Shown here in pieces: positions 34,106 to 46,759 of a stretch of DNA of 64,000 nt (the first letter of the stretch is position 1; each line of letters starts with the position of its first letter). Position numbers and translations under genes: made by a program. The notes under the pieces were generated by a model. That model was given only the letters and a program-made list of their open reading frames with translations. It was not told where the DNA came from and ran no database searches. This DNA comes from Tamarix chinensis (Eukaryota > Streptophyta > Magnoliopsida > Caryophyllales > Tamaricaceae): contig CM060174.1 in NCBI GenBank assembly GCA_030549775.1, positions 54,004,707 through 54,068,706 on the forward strand, read 5' to 3'.

Positions 34106-36135
34106 TTGGAAAAAAATACTTTAACATTTTATTTTTGTATTTATTCGTGTCTTAAGCCCAAAAAATGGTCTTTTTAGCTATCTAAAATTTATCAAACTTT
34201 AGAGATTGCTGTATTATAATGCTAACAAGTCTAAGATAATTTAAAAGTGTTCTATAATTATTTTTTAACATTTTAAATTTATTTAGATGTTTTTGGACAT
34301 AATAAGATACTAAATCATATTTTTCTTCCTCTAAGTCTTATATAATATTTATAAAACAAATCCTAGTCATCCATTTAACATTATTAAAATCATGATCAAG
34401 GGCCCTTAGCCCTTAATACCTAAAAATACCAACATTCCCCTTTTCCTTGATATTTTGCCATTTAATTCATATTATCTTACAAATATCTAAGATTACCTAA
34501 AAAAATATTCCAAACTTTCTTCTCCACTTACTCTTCCTTTATTCTCCTCCACTCATGCTAGGTCCATATTTTATAGTATTTTTTGATGTATTTTGACCTA
34601 TCTTCTCTATTTATTATGTCAATTTCGCCATTTTTGTTGAGTTTCCTCTATTAGTCTAGTTTTGTAGAAAAGAATAAAATCAAGGAAACTTTTAGACAAC
34701 CAAGGGAAAGGAGCACAATATGATGATCAAAGCTTAGAGTCATTGAAATTTGGATACATCACTATAAAATACCCTACAAGAGAAGTCATGTCTAGAAAAA
34801 TTAAGACAAGGCAATGTAGGAGCAAGAAACACACACCCTTATTTTTTTTCCTCCCACTTACTTTATTAACTCATCTCATGTACTTATATTGAGTAAAAAA
34901 ATTGGTGCCCTATATTTACTAATATGGACCATATTTTTGGAAAATTTTGGGGCAATTTTGCATGGCCTTCTACATGTATATACAACATATCTTAGATCAA
35001 GTGAGACGATCAAAAGTACTCCCATCAATCTGTCAACTTTGTTTTCATTTTTTTCAAGATATTAGGGCTCTTATGTTAGATTTAATTCATTCATTTTTTC
35101 ATTGCATTATAAATGAATGATTGAAGATCATTTGGTGTTTACATTATTGCAGTCTCCTAAGTTATTTTTTTTTGTCAATTATTTCATAATTTTTATTTTG
35201 TTTTATGTAATTCTTGCTCTGTATTTATTCAATTGATTTTTGTGATTCTATATATTTTAATTCAATCATTGCTACTTCATCCATCTATTTTAATTTTAAT
35301 TACATTTTTTATATGTTCAAATCTTGCATTTTCTTATTTTATTAATATGATAGAGTAGATTAGTATAGGGTAGGAGGATATGTGAAATCAACGTAATAAT
35401 TACTTGTGATATGTGAATAGGATTCAATTATTACGTATATTTTTGGTTATATTAATAAAGCAATTTTAATGATCATTGATCTAATATTAGGGCTTTATTA
35501 TCTAGCTTGATTACCTGGTTAATTTGATTGCTAATCAGATGTTAGAATAATATAGTTAATCCGTAATTTGTAACTTACACACTCGCATGTAGCAAATATG
35601 TTGGTTAATTTTAAAAATAAAGATTTTAACTTAATCTAGTTTATTATTCTTTAGAGATGAATAATTCAAGCTAGCCATAATTATGGCTATAGTTAGTTGC
35701 TCCCTAAATTTTAATGCTATCGTTAGTTATATCTATAGATCTTATCTTAAGTTATTAATTACTTAGATGATAAATCCTCATCGAACCTTGGTTTATTTGC
35801 ATAAAGGTTTTCTAGAAATTTAACTTCTGTGAGACTCTATTAGTTATCATTAAAAATAGTACATAGTTATATTATTTGATAAATGGTTGATATCCCTATG
35901 CTGAATATGTCCTCTGATCCCTATTATCCCATCATTGTTACTCAATTATTCTATTAATTGTTAGCCTTTTCTTTTCATTACTAGCAATTAGTTTTTCATA
36001 ATTTGAAAACCAAAGAATTATTTTGATGATAGAAATCTAATGACTAATTTAGAGTCTCTATGAGATTGATATCTACTTGTTGCTTACTACTTATTCGTAT
36101 GTTTAGTTTTTTTTTGGAGTGACTATGACATCACA
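34106..36135 (+). mobile_element. Athila/Tat-like Gypsy LTR
   Basis: The stretch starts TGTTGGAAAA and ends TATGACATCACA, a TG..CA unit of 2,030 bp. It is followed directly by a degenerate Athila-type primer-binding site. An AAATGGGGAT polypurine-like run directly precedes it. No second copy was found in the window, so it is a lone LTR with bits of internal sequence on both sides. Confidence 0.6.
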
Positions 36136-36163
36136 TAAAATTTTGGCATCGTTGCTAGGAATT
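36136..36163 (+). other. Degenerate Athila-type primer-binding site
   Basis: TTTTGGCATCGTTGCTAGGA matches the widely shared Athila/Tat site TTTTGGCGCCGTTGCCGGGG at most positions; differences are of the C-to-T / G-to-A type expected from methylated-CpG decay. It sits a few bases after the LTR end, as required. Confidence 0.65.
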
Positions 36164-36378
36164 GACAACTTTAATTGTTATTTCTATCATTATTATTTTA
36201 ATTTATCTCTTCTTTTAAATGAAAATCACTTTTCTCTTCTTGTGCATGTGTAATAGAAATCCAAGTTTGAAAGCATTCACTAGAAAAAATAGACCTCGAA
36301 TCTTTCAAACAATGTATCTTATTACCTCCTCTCTAGTGGTGGAAAAAAAAACTTGAAGTGTTGCAGGGGTTCCTTTAG
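36164..36378 (+). other. Athila-like leader stub
   Basis: A short stretch after the primer-binding site that stops where chromovirus protease/RT sequence of Gyp-B begins, at about 36380. The junction is abrupt, so one element was deleted into, or broken by, the other. Confidence 0.4.
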
Positions 36379-36379
36379 G

Positions 36380-39160
36380 AGTAGAGTTTCCTTTAGATAA
36401 CACAAAGCTTGAATTAGGCAATCTCTATGTGATTATTAGCATGAACATGTTGGGAAAGTAATGAGAGTTGATAGATTATACTGAGTAACATGTGGTTCTT
36501 TGAGGACCAAAGGGTGTTAGGGTCTCGTATAGGAAGTACGAACCTAAACCCTTTATAAAGGTTGTATTGGCAATCGTTATAAGTGCCTTTGTTTGTAAGA
36601 GATATCCACTCTTCTTGTCTAGTGTTCGAGATACTGAGGCCGATGAGACATCGCTAGAGCAAATTGTAATGATTTGAGAGTATCCTAATGTGTTTCTTAA
36701 TGAGATTTCGGGTATGCTACTCATTTGAGATGTTGAGTTTATCATGGATGTATTGCTAAGGATGGAACTGGTATCTAAAGCACCGTATCACATGACACCC
36801 AAAAAGATGAAGGAGATTAAGGCTTAGTTGGAAGAGTTGTTGGAGAAGGTATACATTTGATCAAGTGTATCACCTTGGGGAGCGTCAGGCTTGTTCCTTA
36901 AGAAGAAGGATGGGAGCTTAAGACTATGCATCAACTACTGCAGGTTAAAATAAAGAACTGTTATCCGTTACCAAGGATTGATAATTTGTTTTACCTACTC
37001 TGATGAGCCTTAGTATTCTCCAAGATTGATCTAAGGTCAGGATACCATCAACTATGTAGGATATTCCCAAGATGAAATTTCATACAATATATAGCCATTA
37101 TGAGTTAACCATAATGCCTTTCAGAGTCACTAACATGCTAACAACATTTATGTCTCTCATGAACCAAAATTTCTGATATTTTTTAATCAATTCGTTATAG
37201 TATCCATCAATGACATCCTCATCTACTTCAGTGGTCGAGAGAAGCATGAACACCATCTAAGACATATCTTGGCATTATTAAGGATGCACTAGTTATATGC
37301 CAAGATTTTGAAGTGTGAGTATTGGCTAGATCAAGTGGCATTCCTTGGGCATGTAATTTGAAAGGATGGGGTGGCAGTGGATCCATCTAAGGTTCAAGAA
37401 TTTTTCGAGTAGCCAGCACCAGGTTCTATCAAGGAGGTGCACAATTTTTTAGGGTTGGCTAGTTACTACTGTAGGTTTGTCACGGAATTCTTCAAGATAG
37501 CTCATTCGTTGACTAATTTTCTAAAGAAGGATACACAATTTTAGTGGGATGAGAAGTGTGGTAAAGATTTTGAGGAATTGAAAAGGCGTTTGAATTTTTC
37601 CCTAGTGCTCATGTTACCTAGTAGATCGAATGGTTTTGAAGTATACATCGATGCTTCTACGCATGGGCTAGGTTATGTATTGATGCAACATGGGAGAGAA
37701 GTGGTGTATGTTTCCCAACAATTGAAGTAACATGAGTAGAACTACCTGACACACAATTTAGAGCTTGTTGCGGTGGTTTTCACCTTTAAAATTTGGAGGC
37801 ATTTCCTCTATTATGTTTAGTGTAAGTTCTATACCGATCAAAAGAGCCTCTAATACATTTTCATGTAGCCGGAGTTAAATTTGAGACAACATCAATGGTT
37901 GGAATTGTTCAAGGATTATAACTTTTATTTGACCTCCATAAGGTAAGGCAAATCTGGTGGCATATGCCTTTAGATAGAAGATGTTGCATTCCTTGAGCAT
38001 GATTATGTTGTAAGATTGTTTGTGTCGAGAGATCAGGGAGATTAAGATTGGGTTGATCATCATTAGTCTGAAGCAAGGATGAGTGCACTCACCATCACAC
38101 CTGCAATCTTTGAGGATATTTGAGATTATCAACTTGATGATGTTAAGATTGAGAGGATCAAGCAGTATATTAAAGAATGTAGAGCCAAATGGTTTTAGCT
38201 CCACGAGGACAATACTATCAGATACTGTGGTAAGTGGTATATACCACGGGGTTGTGTTGAGATGAAGAGGAAGATTCTTGAGGAATGTCATTGTAATCCT
38301 TATTTCTCCCATTCTGGAGGGGATAAGTTGTATAAGGATTTAAAGAAGGTATATTGGGGGGTCAGTAAGAAATGGCAGGTTGTAGAGTTTGTTTCCTAAT
38401 TTTTAACGTGTTAGAAGGTCAAGATTGAACATAAAGGATAAAAAAGGTTGGTACATCCCCTAGACATTTTAGATTACCAATGAAGACGATATGGATTATA
38501 AAGTAGTTAGCCAACACATACAAGAAGCACGTTGTGTGACTACATAGGGTCGCTAGAGACATCGTGTGTGACCTACACTCCAGGTTTTTACCACACATTT
38601 GGTAAAATTTACATGCTGCTATTGAGACTCAGTTGAATATTAGTACTACTTTTCACTCACCCATAGATGCTTAGATAAAGAGGATTATTCATACCTTAAA
38701 GGACATGCTTCCTGTATGTGTGTTGGATTTTTGGGGTCGTTGGGAGGATTGCCTAGATTTGATCGAGTTTTCTTACAGTAATAATGACCACACAAGTATT
38801 AAGATGACACCTTTTGAGTCCTTATATGAGAAGAAGTGTCGTAATCCCTTGTTTTGGAGCATTATTAGTTAGTTGATTGTGTTGGGATAAGAGATGATCG
38901 AGGAGATGGCGAGGCAGATCCGACCGATTCAAGATTGGATGAGAGTAACCCAAGATCAGTAGAAGAGCTATGTAGATTTGAGAAGATGAACCAATGGTTA
39001 CGAGGTGGGAATAGAGTTCTTTTAAAGGTCTTTCCTACCAAGGGAGTAATGAAATTCTATAGAAAGGGTATGATTAACCCAAGGTACATTGGGTTGTAAT
39101 AGATTATAGATCAAATCTAGCAAGGTCACTAATTATTTAGCCCTAATGGTGGAATTTTCA
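36380..39160 (+). pseudogene. Gyp-B chromovirus pol remnant (protease end, RT, RNase H, integrase)
   Basis: Order and pieces: protease end (LDNTKLELGNLYVII); PNVFLNEISGMLLI and VSKAPYHMTPKKMKEIKA (RT start); [20 protein letters not shown]; an active-site box at 37191-37230 reading FVIVSINDILIYF, where the first Asp of FIDD is Asn; FLGLASYYCRFVTEFFKIAH; RNase H EVYIDASTHGLGYVLMQHG (about 37640-37700), NLELVAVVFTFKIWRHFLYY, LNLRQHQWLELFKDYNF; integrase HSGGDKLYKDLKKVYW and scattered later parts. gag and the 5' LTR are missing. More than 20 stops make it inactive, but it is among the better preserved pol regions in the window. Confidence 0.75.
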
Positions 39161-39423
39161 TGTGTGGAAAATTTCTTCCACACATCCTAGTTGGGAGGTA
39201 TGCACCTAATCCTTCGTACATCATCCAAAGAGAATCATTAGAGCTTGATGAGTCTCTAACTTTTGAAGGATGGTCAGTAAGAATTCTGGACACAAAGGCC
39301 TGGGTGACGTGCATGATGAACATTCTACTAGTAAAGTTCCTTTGGTCACGTCATGACACTAAGGAGGCCACTTGGGAGGCTGAGGAGGAGATTCGAGAAA
39401 AGTACCCATATTTGTTCTTTTAG
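39160..39423 (+). pseudogene. Gyp-B integrase C-terminal chromodomain (readable)
   Basis: An 88-codon stop-free frame: HILVGRYAPNPSYIIQ, LELDESLTFEGWSVRILDTK, then NILLVKFLWSRHDTKEATWE and AEEEIREKYPYLFF before TAG. It matches the end of Tekay-like integrases: the I-x-D segment, I-P-L-V-K-V-L-W, and E-E-A-T-W-E..E-x-x-Y-P-x-L-F. The aromatic and acidic chromodomain positions look kept. Surrounding pol is broken, so the frame is a chance survivor rather than an expressed gene. Confidence 0.75.
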
Positions 39424-39555
39424 TGTGATATCCGTTGATGTAACCTTTTATTTAAAAGGGGTAGTAACACTTTTACCTTGTTCAATGTAATGTGTGAATT
39501 GTTGTGGATTATAGAATGTGTCTAGATCTTGGTTAGTAGGCTTTGGGATGCAACC

Positions 39556-39573
39556 TTTTTAAGGGGGTAGTGC
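39556..39573 (+). promoter_or_regulatory. Gyp-B polypurine tract
   Basis: TTTTTAAGGGGGTAGTGC directly before an LTR start TATAATGCTCC (TG mutated to TA). Confidence 0.7.
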
Positions 39574-42366
39574 TATAATGCTCCATATTTTTTGTAAGTA
39601 TTATAAAATAGACAATTATTGTGTTTAATAAAATTTGATAATGTTTGATCTTGATTTGAAACTATATTTAGGTTTAAGGTGAAAATGAATTGGATTAAAG
39701 TTTGGAAAATTAAATAAAATAAGTTTTCTGGTGGATCGATTAACTAGTTTTATGAATCGATTGACTAGTTTTTCATTTCAACAAACAGGTTTTTTTGACT
39801 AAGGTGATCGTCTAGTTTGTAGAATAGTCAACTGGATTGGCCAAACCAATTGAATTATTGGCCAGGTTGAATACTTTTCAAAGTTTAATTTTTTGAGAAA
39901 TTTCTTACATCAAAATATAACTGTGATAACCTCACTCTTGTCTTCTTCTTCTTCCTCTCTCCTTTGCACACCTTTGGAAGTATGATTTAATTTCTAGACT
40001 GTCATTGCATGGCCGGGAAATCCCTTCCCACCCCGATCTTCTATTTTCCTTCTTGTATATTATATTTTCTAGATGAGCTTGACATGTATTCTCTAGAAAA
40101 TCACCCTTTGAGTTCTAAAATGGAAGTTGACTTGTTATTGATAAATCCACCTATCCAACTCATATTTGAATGGTAAAATTAGGGTTTTTGATATGCCCCA
40201 CAACCTCACTCATTCTTTAACCAATTTTTTGGCTATAAATAACCCTAATCACCCTTTCTTCTCACATTTCTTTCAGCCTCCAAAATATCTGAACCCTTAA
40301 TATATCCTTAACTATGAAAGAATTAGATTTAGGAAGAAGTTGAGTTGCTTTAAGTTAAATAATTCTTTATATTTCTCTTGGGAGTGGTAAGTCCGTTTAT
40401 TTTATAATTCAAAGTTATTGATTTGTGAAAGGTATTCAATGATTTTTGAGTTCAAATTTGTTGTTTTCATAGGTTTTGGAATGTGAAATCTTCCATCTTG
40501 AGTTTTTTCCTCTTTAGTGGAAAAATTTGCTAAGTACTAAGTAAGTCATTCATACCTTTAAACCATGACATGAATATGCATATGATATGATGTGCTCTAT
40601 AAGATATTAATTTTATATGTCTGCATGAGATTTTGGCTTCTAATTAATGCATATTGAATTAATTAAGAATCTTGAGAGAAAGACATGATTTTCGAGAAAA
40701 TATGGTCAATTTGCTTGAAAGTGAAGCATGATTCAATTTATGAATTTGTTGAATATTGGTAGTTTGCTATGAAATATTATGGTTTGGATGTGGTAAGATT
40801 TTAGAGTATGAACTGCATGTAAAATTTATGATATGTGCCGTCTAGGAGAAAATTTTTAGATTAGTTAAGTCAAATCAATTAATCGGTCCTTACAATAGTT
40901 GACTGGTTAGCCCAAATCAATTAACTGGTTGATCTGTTGTGATATTGATTTCTCTCTTGTTAAAACCATCGACCGGTTTGTTAGAACCAATCAACTAGTC
41001 TGAAAATAGTCGACTAGTTTGACCAAATTGATTGACTTGTTTGAGGAAAATTTAGGGTTTGGTTGAGCCAAACTGATTGACCAGTAACCCAAACTAATTG
41101 ACCAATTCAGCCAAAGTGTGTTTTTTTTTTAATTCTTTTTGGACTTTCTATGGTTTGATAACTTGCACAATGCTATAATATGATTATTTAATGAGGATAA
41201 CACACATCTTGACATGAATCAACTAATCTATTAGATGGATTAAAGGGATGAAAATTCATGTTATTTTGTTTAGTACTTTCATAAGACTTAAATGATTAAA
41301 TTAGAATGAGTATGCTATAATGCTACATTTTAATGAGATAATCTAGATTTTAGCATAAATAGATTACCTTAATGGGTTGATTTGGACTTGGCTAAGCACT
41401 ACTAGAAATCTCACCACATGATTGGAGGACAATAATGATTAAGATGGAATGAGTATGTGGATATGTTATGTGAAAGCTGCATGGGCCTTATATGATAACC
41501 TAACCTTGAAAAATAATACACTAATTACTTAACATAGAAGATACTCAAGCTATGCATAGGTCTAGGTTATCCGATCCTTGATTAGCTATTAGGGATTAGT
41601 CTACATTCAAGCATTTATTAGTGCCATTGGGATTTTTCTTCAGGTAGGATCTTAGTAAATATTGGTTACCTATCTACTCAAGACATTGATACTGTACTAG
41701 GGTCCTGTCACCTAGGTGAGTTACTTAGATTTGATCAGACTTTAGTTCCTCTAGCTTGGATAAGCTTCCATAGTAGGTGAGATCATGGGGTGGTGTACAA
41801 TCCATGGCTCGAGAAGAATAATAATGATGATAACGATGTGGATAAAGAAAAATATAAAAAGGAAAAAGGAAAAGAGAAATAACAACTTATAAATAAATGA
41901 CTTAATGAGTTATGCAAGCTTATAAAATAGACCTAATAGGAAATTATGTGAATGGATTGTAGGAGCCCTAATAAGTTATTTGAATAACCTATTTATCAAA
42001 TTGTATGTTGCTATCCATGATGTTTATGCTATGTTGATAAGCATGATGAGTTTTGATTTGTCTAAATCATGTATGGCATGAAATTTTGATGCATTATATG
42101 ACCATGATAGAGCATGTATATCTAATTGTATGGTATAAGCATGATTTATGTTTAGTATGTTCTCCATATTTTACTACGCCTTATATAATTGTGACTCTCA
42201 TTGAGGAGGTAACTTGTCTTACTTACTACAAAGTGTACGTATGTGCTAGCTTGTCTGGTCACCTGCTCAATCTGACAAGTAGAAGACCATGCATAGGTTT
42301 TGGAGGTTTGGTTGGTAGTGGGCCTACCTCATTTTAGGCTTGGGGTATGAGAGAGTGGACATCTAG
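39574..42366 (+). mobile_element. Gyp-B 3' LTR (right end cut by Gyp-C)
   Basis: It begins after the polypurine tract. It has two clusters of the ~16-bp near-palindromic ACTGGTTGACC-type motif (39730-39870 and 40860-41120), a TATA/leader region around 40230-40330 and no coding content; the open frame at 42053-42337 has no domain. No TTACA terminus is seen before Gyp-C's LTR starts at 42367. Confidence 0.6.
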
Positions 42367-44298
42367 TGTAATAACTCAACCTAAGATCCTTCAAATTTTA
42401 TTTAAAATTATGTTGATATAAAATAAATGAGTTTTGGTTTTAAAAAGGGCTGAAATCTTAATAAAGTTGTGAATTTCAAGCATATTGATTGACTGGTTTA
42501 CCTAACTAAGTGACCTAGATGCTTAGAAACAAGCAATTGTATTTCCCAATAAACTAATCAATTAGTTTGCTCAAACCAATTGTTAGTTTGCTCAAACCAA
42601 TCGATTGGTTATCCTACGATGTTAAGTCATTTTTTTTCCTGATTTTTATTCAAATCTCTTTCTAATGTTTATAAAAACTTCTAATTATAATCTATTTGTG
42701 CTAATAATCATATTTTAGTGCTTTGCGATTATTTTTATATTATTTATTTAGCTAAAATTTCTCAAAAGGAACTTTTAAGTTATATCTCACATTCTTTCTT
42801 CTCCCTCACTCTCCACTCTCTTTTGGAAGCCATGGTTGCATGTTTGACTTTCAAAACCACTCCCCTAACCTACCAAACCTTTTCCATGTATCTTCTTGAT
42901 CACACCTTACATCCCTTTCCTCAACTTGTGACCTCTTTACACTTTGGTTTGCCCACATTCAACCAAAGTGAGACTTCCCTCTCTCTTACTTGGTTATGTT
43001 GACCATCATTCCCTCCTATAGACCTTATTTATAATTTAATTCACTCCCTATCACCTGAATTTTCTATTTCTTTCCCTTCCCCTTTGTGAAAATTTTTCCA
43101 AGTGTTGGGCACTCTCCATTTACTCTTTTTTTTTCTTCTATATTGAGAAAATAGAGGCTTGCCTCCTATTCCCCATCCTTTGGTTGAAATTACCATATTT
43201 TCTTTCTCCTCTTGATCTTAGCTTTAGCTCTGTCTTATTTCTTTTAAGCAAGGAAGGGTTAAAGTTTTGAGAATGGCTGAACACATTGGGTTTTGATTTT
43301 GAGTTTCAATTTTGAGAAAGGTTATATTCTATTATTTTTATTCTCCCTCTTCTTTTGATATCATTTTTATTACGTTTTGTAAATGTATTTTTATGATTTT
43401 GATTCTTTATTCTTTTAGGAATCAAGGTCCTACTAGATAACCATCAAGTTACGAGTTTTATACTTGAAGAATTACTTTAGGGTAAGACATTCTTCTCTTT
43501 ACTATGAATGAGGTTTTGTTGTTTATTGTAGTTCCATGTTATTGGTGTGTTTCCATGTTGAGCATGAGTTACTTGTATTTTAGAATTCAAACATGTAGTA
43601 GAGTTCTTCATGAAATTTAAGCATGTTTGGATTACTTGATTATTATTCTTCCATGATCTCTATGCCTTCTTATTATATATTGGTATGCCTAACACCATGC
43701 TACTATGTGACCTCTATGTCTTACATGAGTCTTACCATATTTTAGGTAGTCTGTTTTACCAATACTTTACCCTACTGATGCTACAATTGTGTAGTCACTA
43801 TGATGATCCAACTTCTTGTCTGGGGAGTAGTGGATGATTTGTAAGGGTACGATTCTTAGTTCAAATATGTTGAGGATGATACCATGGGCTAGTTTCTGAC
43901 CATTGCTTATGGATTTAAGAGTTACTGTCTCGTGTAGTTTAGAGTTAGACTAACTAGTTATATGTATTTTTCCCACTATGTTTGGGCATGTTTTTGATTT
44001 TTTCTTGTTATTTAAAATCTTAGTTTTGATTCCTATATCAGATTTTGTCAAAATCTCACATTCCTTTTGATCTATAGTATTGCTATTCTCATCATTTTCA
44101 TTAGTAGTATTGTTGTATTGTTAATGAGTATGCATTCTTTCATAATTGTTCCATTTTGCCTTGTATTAGGCATGTGTTAGGTGATGATCATACCTCTTTC
44201 ATAGTTGATGTGACATTAACATTCCTTGATTTTTCTTTTTTAAACACTTTTTCATTGTTTTAATTTTTTTTTCTAGTTCCAAAATTGGGGGTGTTACA
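42367..44298 (+). mobile_element. Gyp-C 5' LTR (internally deleted)
   Basis: Starts TGTAATAACTC and ends GGGGGTGTTACA, 1,932 bp. It is collinear with 47860-51277 but lacks about 1.45 kb that the 3' LTR has between 49.09 and 50.53 kb. Matching blocks differ at roughly one base in five at the left end, so the element is old. The near-palindromic motif cluster is at 42483-42620. Confidence 0.85.
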
Positions 44299-44301
44299 AG
44301 T

Positions 44302-44319
44302 TGGTATCAAAGTTTGAGG
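44302..44319 (+). other. Gyp-C primer-binding site
   Basis: TGGTATCAAAGTTTGAGG lies three bases after the LTR end. It matches the initiator-Met tRNA site TGGTATCAGAGC with few changes. Confidence 0.85.
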
Positions 44320-45500
44320 TTTATAAATCCTGATTTTGTTTTACAAAAACGAATGTCTTTGGTTTCTTTCAAACTTTCATAATCTAGTTTATTCTATGAG
44401 TGAGCATTGGTTTTGTTTGGGTTGGAAGTTCCCTTAAATTTATAAGATAGGAATAAGTTATATCTTTATGTACAATGTGCTACCTCCATGTGTACTAACT
44501 ATATAGTTGGTAGTTGGCTTTTTCTAACACAATCTAGTATCTTAGGGTTCTGATGGTTGTGAACTAGTGACTCAAGCATTTCATGGAGGCACTTGCTACC
44601 TTCGAGGAGTGATATATTTAGTGTGAGGATATTTGTGCCTAGTGGTTTTCCAAAGGGTAAGCGGGTGGGCATTGGAGTGCTCCACTTGTGAGGCCATGAC
44701 GGCAAACGATGGAGAAGTCAACACCTGAGAGGAGCCACTATGAATCAATGGGAGACTTTGGTTGAGATTTTAAGGCAATGGTTCTACCATATTAACCTAA
44801 GGATGGATAATTACAATGAGTTCATGGTGTTGCTTCAGGGTACATCTATGGTAGAAGAGTACTATAGTCGCTATTTGGACCTGGTTTGTTTTGATCCGAA
44901 GGTTGACATTGGTGAGTGGATGAAGATGAATTGATTTTAGTTAGGGTTGAGTATGAGGTTGCAAAAGATGCTAGTGGGGACTAGTGCACATGTCTTATAG
45001 GCCATGTATAACTATGCCTTAGAGGCATCAGTATTACATAGGACTATAGTGCCCAATCTTGAGGGAGGTCAGCGCCAAGGGGGAGAGAAGAGGTTCCAAG
45101 CCGTAGGTATTCATAAGTCGGGGTTAGCACCTTGCTATGGAGGATAGTTGAGTCATCCATCAAAGAGGCGCTTCATATGTCAACGGTGTGGTAAGAATTA
45201 CCTAGTGATGGATTGTGTTAGGTAATTGGTTTAGTGTCATGACTATGGTAGGTTAGGGTACTGTTGGTTTGAGTGTTGTATTATTGGGGGTAGTGTCCTG
45301 CATGAGGAGGTTCCTTGATAGAGTATAGTGTCTCATATGCCACCAACTTAGAGGGCTCAACTAGCAGATAATGGGGCTTGTAGGACTGCTCCGCAATAAA
45401 GGATTTAGAGGCCCTGTACCTGTCAGCCAAGGTAGGGTTCATGTAGTGCTACAATACTACCTCTAAGCAGCAGTCAAAATTTGACCAGTCAGTCAGAAGT
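44320..45500 (+). pseudogene. Gyp-C gag remnant
   Basis: A retrotransposon Gag core is visible at 44740-44934 as MNQWETLVEILRQWFY, then MVEEYYSRYLDLVCFDPKVD, matching the W-x-x-F/L..F..F-x-x-L, V-x-x-Y-x-x-F/Y-x-x-L layout of Gypsy Gag. A zinc-knuckle relic CQRCGKNYLVMDC is at about 45184-45222; it has lost the His and one spacer residue. There are stops in all frames. Confidence 0.6.
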
Positions 45501-46750
45501 TGATAGGCAGACAAACATCATCGCGAGTATGTTCACATTTTCTTCCCTTCTTGCTTATGTGTTATTCAACTCATGTGCTTCAAAATCCTTTGTCTACTGA
45601 TTTCATAGCTAGGATAACTATGATTCCTTTTGATAGGATAAATACTTTTGTCGTGTTCCCATCTAGGGATAAACTTCCATAATTTATGCTATTTAGAGAT
45701 GTAGCCTTAGTCATTTATGAGATTGAGCGTCCAGTATACCTCATAGAGCTTAAACTTCTTGACTTCGATGTACTCCTTGGGATATATATGCTCTTGAGGT
45801 ATCATGCCCCAATTTATTATATACAGGAGTATGAGGTTCTTAAGGGACCAAAGGGGGTTAAAGCCTTTTACAGGAGATGCAAGCCTAGGCCCTCGGTGAG
45901 GGTGGTGTCCGTGATTAGGCTTGATAAGTTGGTATATAGGGGATACCCATTCTACTTATATAGTGTCTAGGATCTGGGTATGGAGGAACCATCGATTGAG
46001 AGTATCTTGGTGGTACCAGAGTTTTCAGATATATTTTCTAATGAGATCTCGGGTATATCACCAACACGTGAGATAAACTTCACGAAAGATCTCCTAATTG
46101 GGATAGAGTCTATGTTGAAGGCACCATATTGCTTGGCTTTGATTGAGATGGCATAGTTACACACTCTGTTGGAGAATTTGTTGTAAAAGGGGTACATTTG
46201 ATCGAGTGTATAGCCTTAGGGAGCACCCATCCTTTTTGTGAGGAAGAAAGATGGTGGGTTGAGATTCGACATCAATTACTGAGTATTGAATTAGGTCAAA
46301 GTGAAGAACTATTATCCTTTACCTTAGGTGAACAACCTTTTTGATCAGCTACATGGGATATAGTTTTGAATATTGATCTTAGATCAGGGTATCATCATTT
46401 GAGGATCGTTGAGAAGGATATATTGAAGACAACTTTTAGGATGACGTATGGACATTATGAGTTCATCGTGATGTCCTTTGGACTCACGAATGCTCCAGCA
46501 ATGTTTATGGCCCTCATGAACCACATCTTCCAATAATACGTTGATTAGCTTGTTCTTGATCTATTCCAGGACTCATGAGGAACATGAGCAGTATCTCATA
46601 TAGACTTTGGAATTGTTGAGGAGCCTTTAGTTGTATGCCAAGCTCTCAAAGTTTAAGTTTTGGCTGGACGAGATAGTTTTATTTGCTCATGTAATCTTGA
46701 AGGAGGGTATGTAGGTGGGTACTTTAAAGATTTGAGCCATAGCGAAATGG
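45500..46750 (+). pseudogene. Gyp-C protease and reverse transcriptase remnant
   Basis: Protease: MCYSTHVLQNPLSTDF (site of D-S-G-A-T-H) at about 45558, then LLDFDVLLGIYML. Link to RT: GPKGVKAFYRRCKPRP, VVPEFSDIFSNEISGI. RT: GAPILFVRKKDGGLRF (about 46215-46265), [20 protein letters not shown] and [13 protein letters not shown] (about 46430-46530). The catalytic FIDD box is destroyed just after this. There are many stops. Confidence 0.7.
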
Positions 46751-46759
46751 TTAGCACTG

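Noticed and set aside
42053..43002. Two 94-codon open frames in LTR regions
   Set aside because: They lie within Gyp-B and Gyp-C LTRs, are not conserved in the partner LTR frame, and have no domain.
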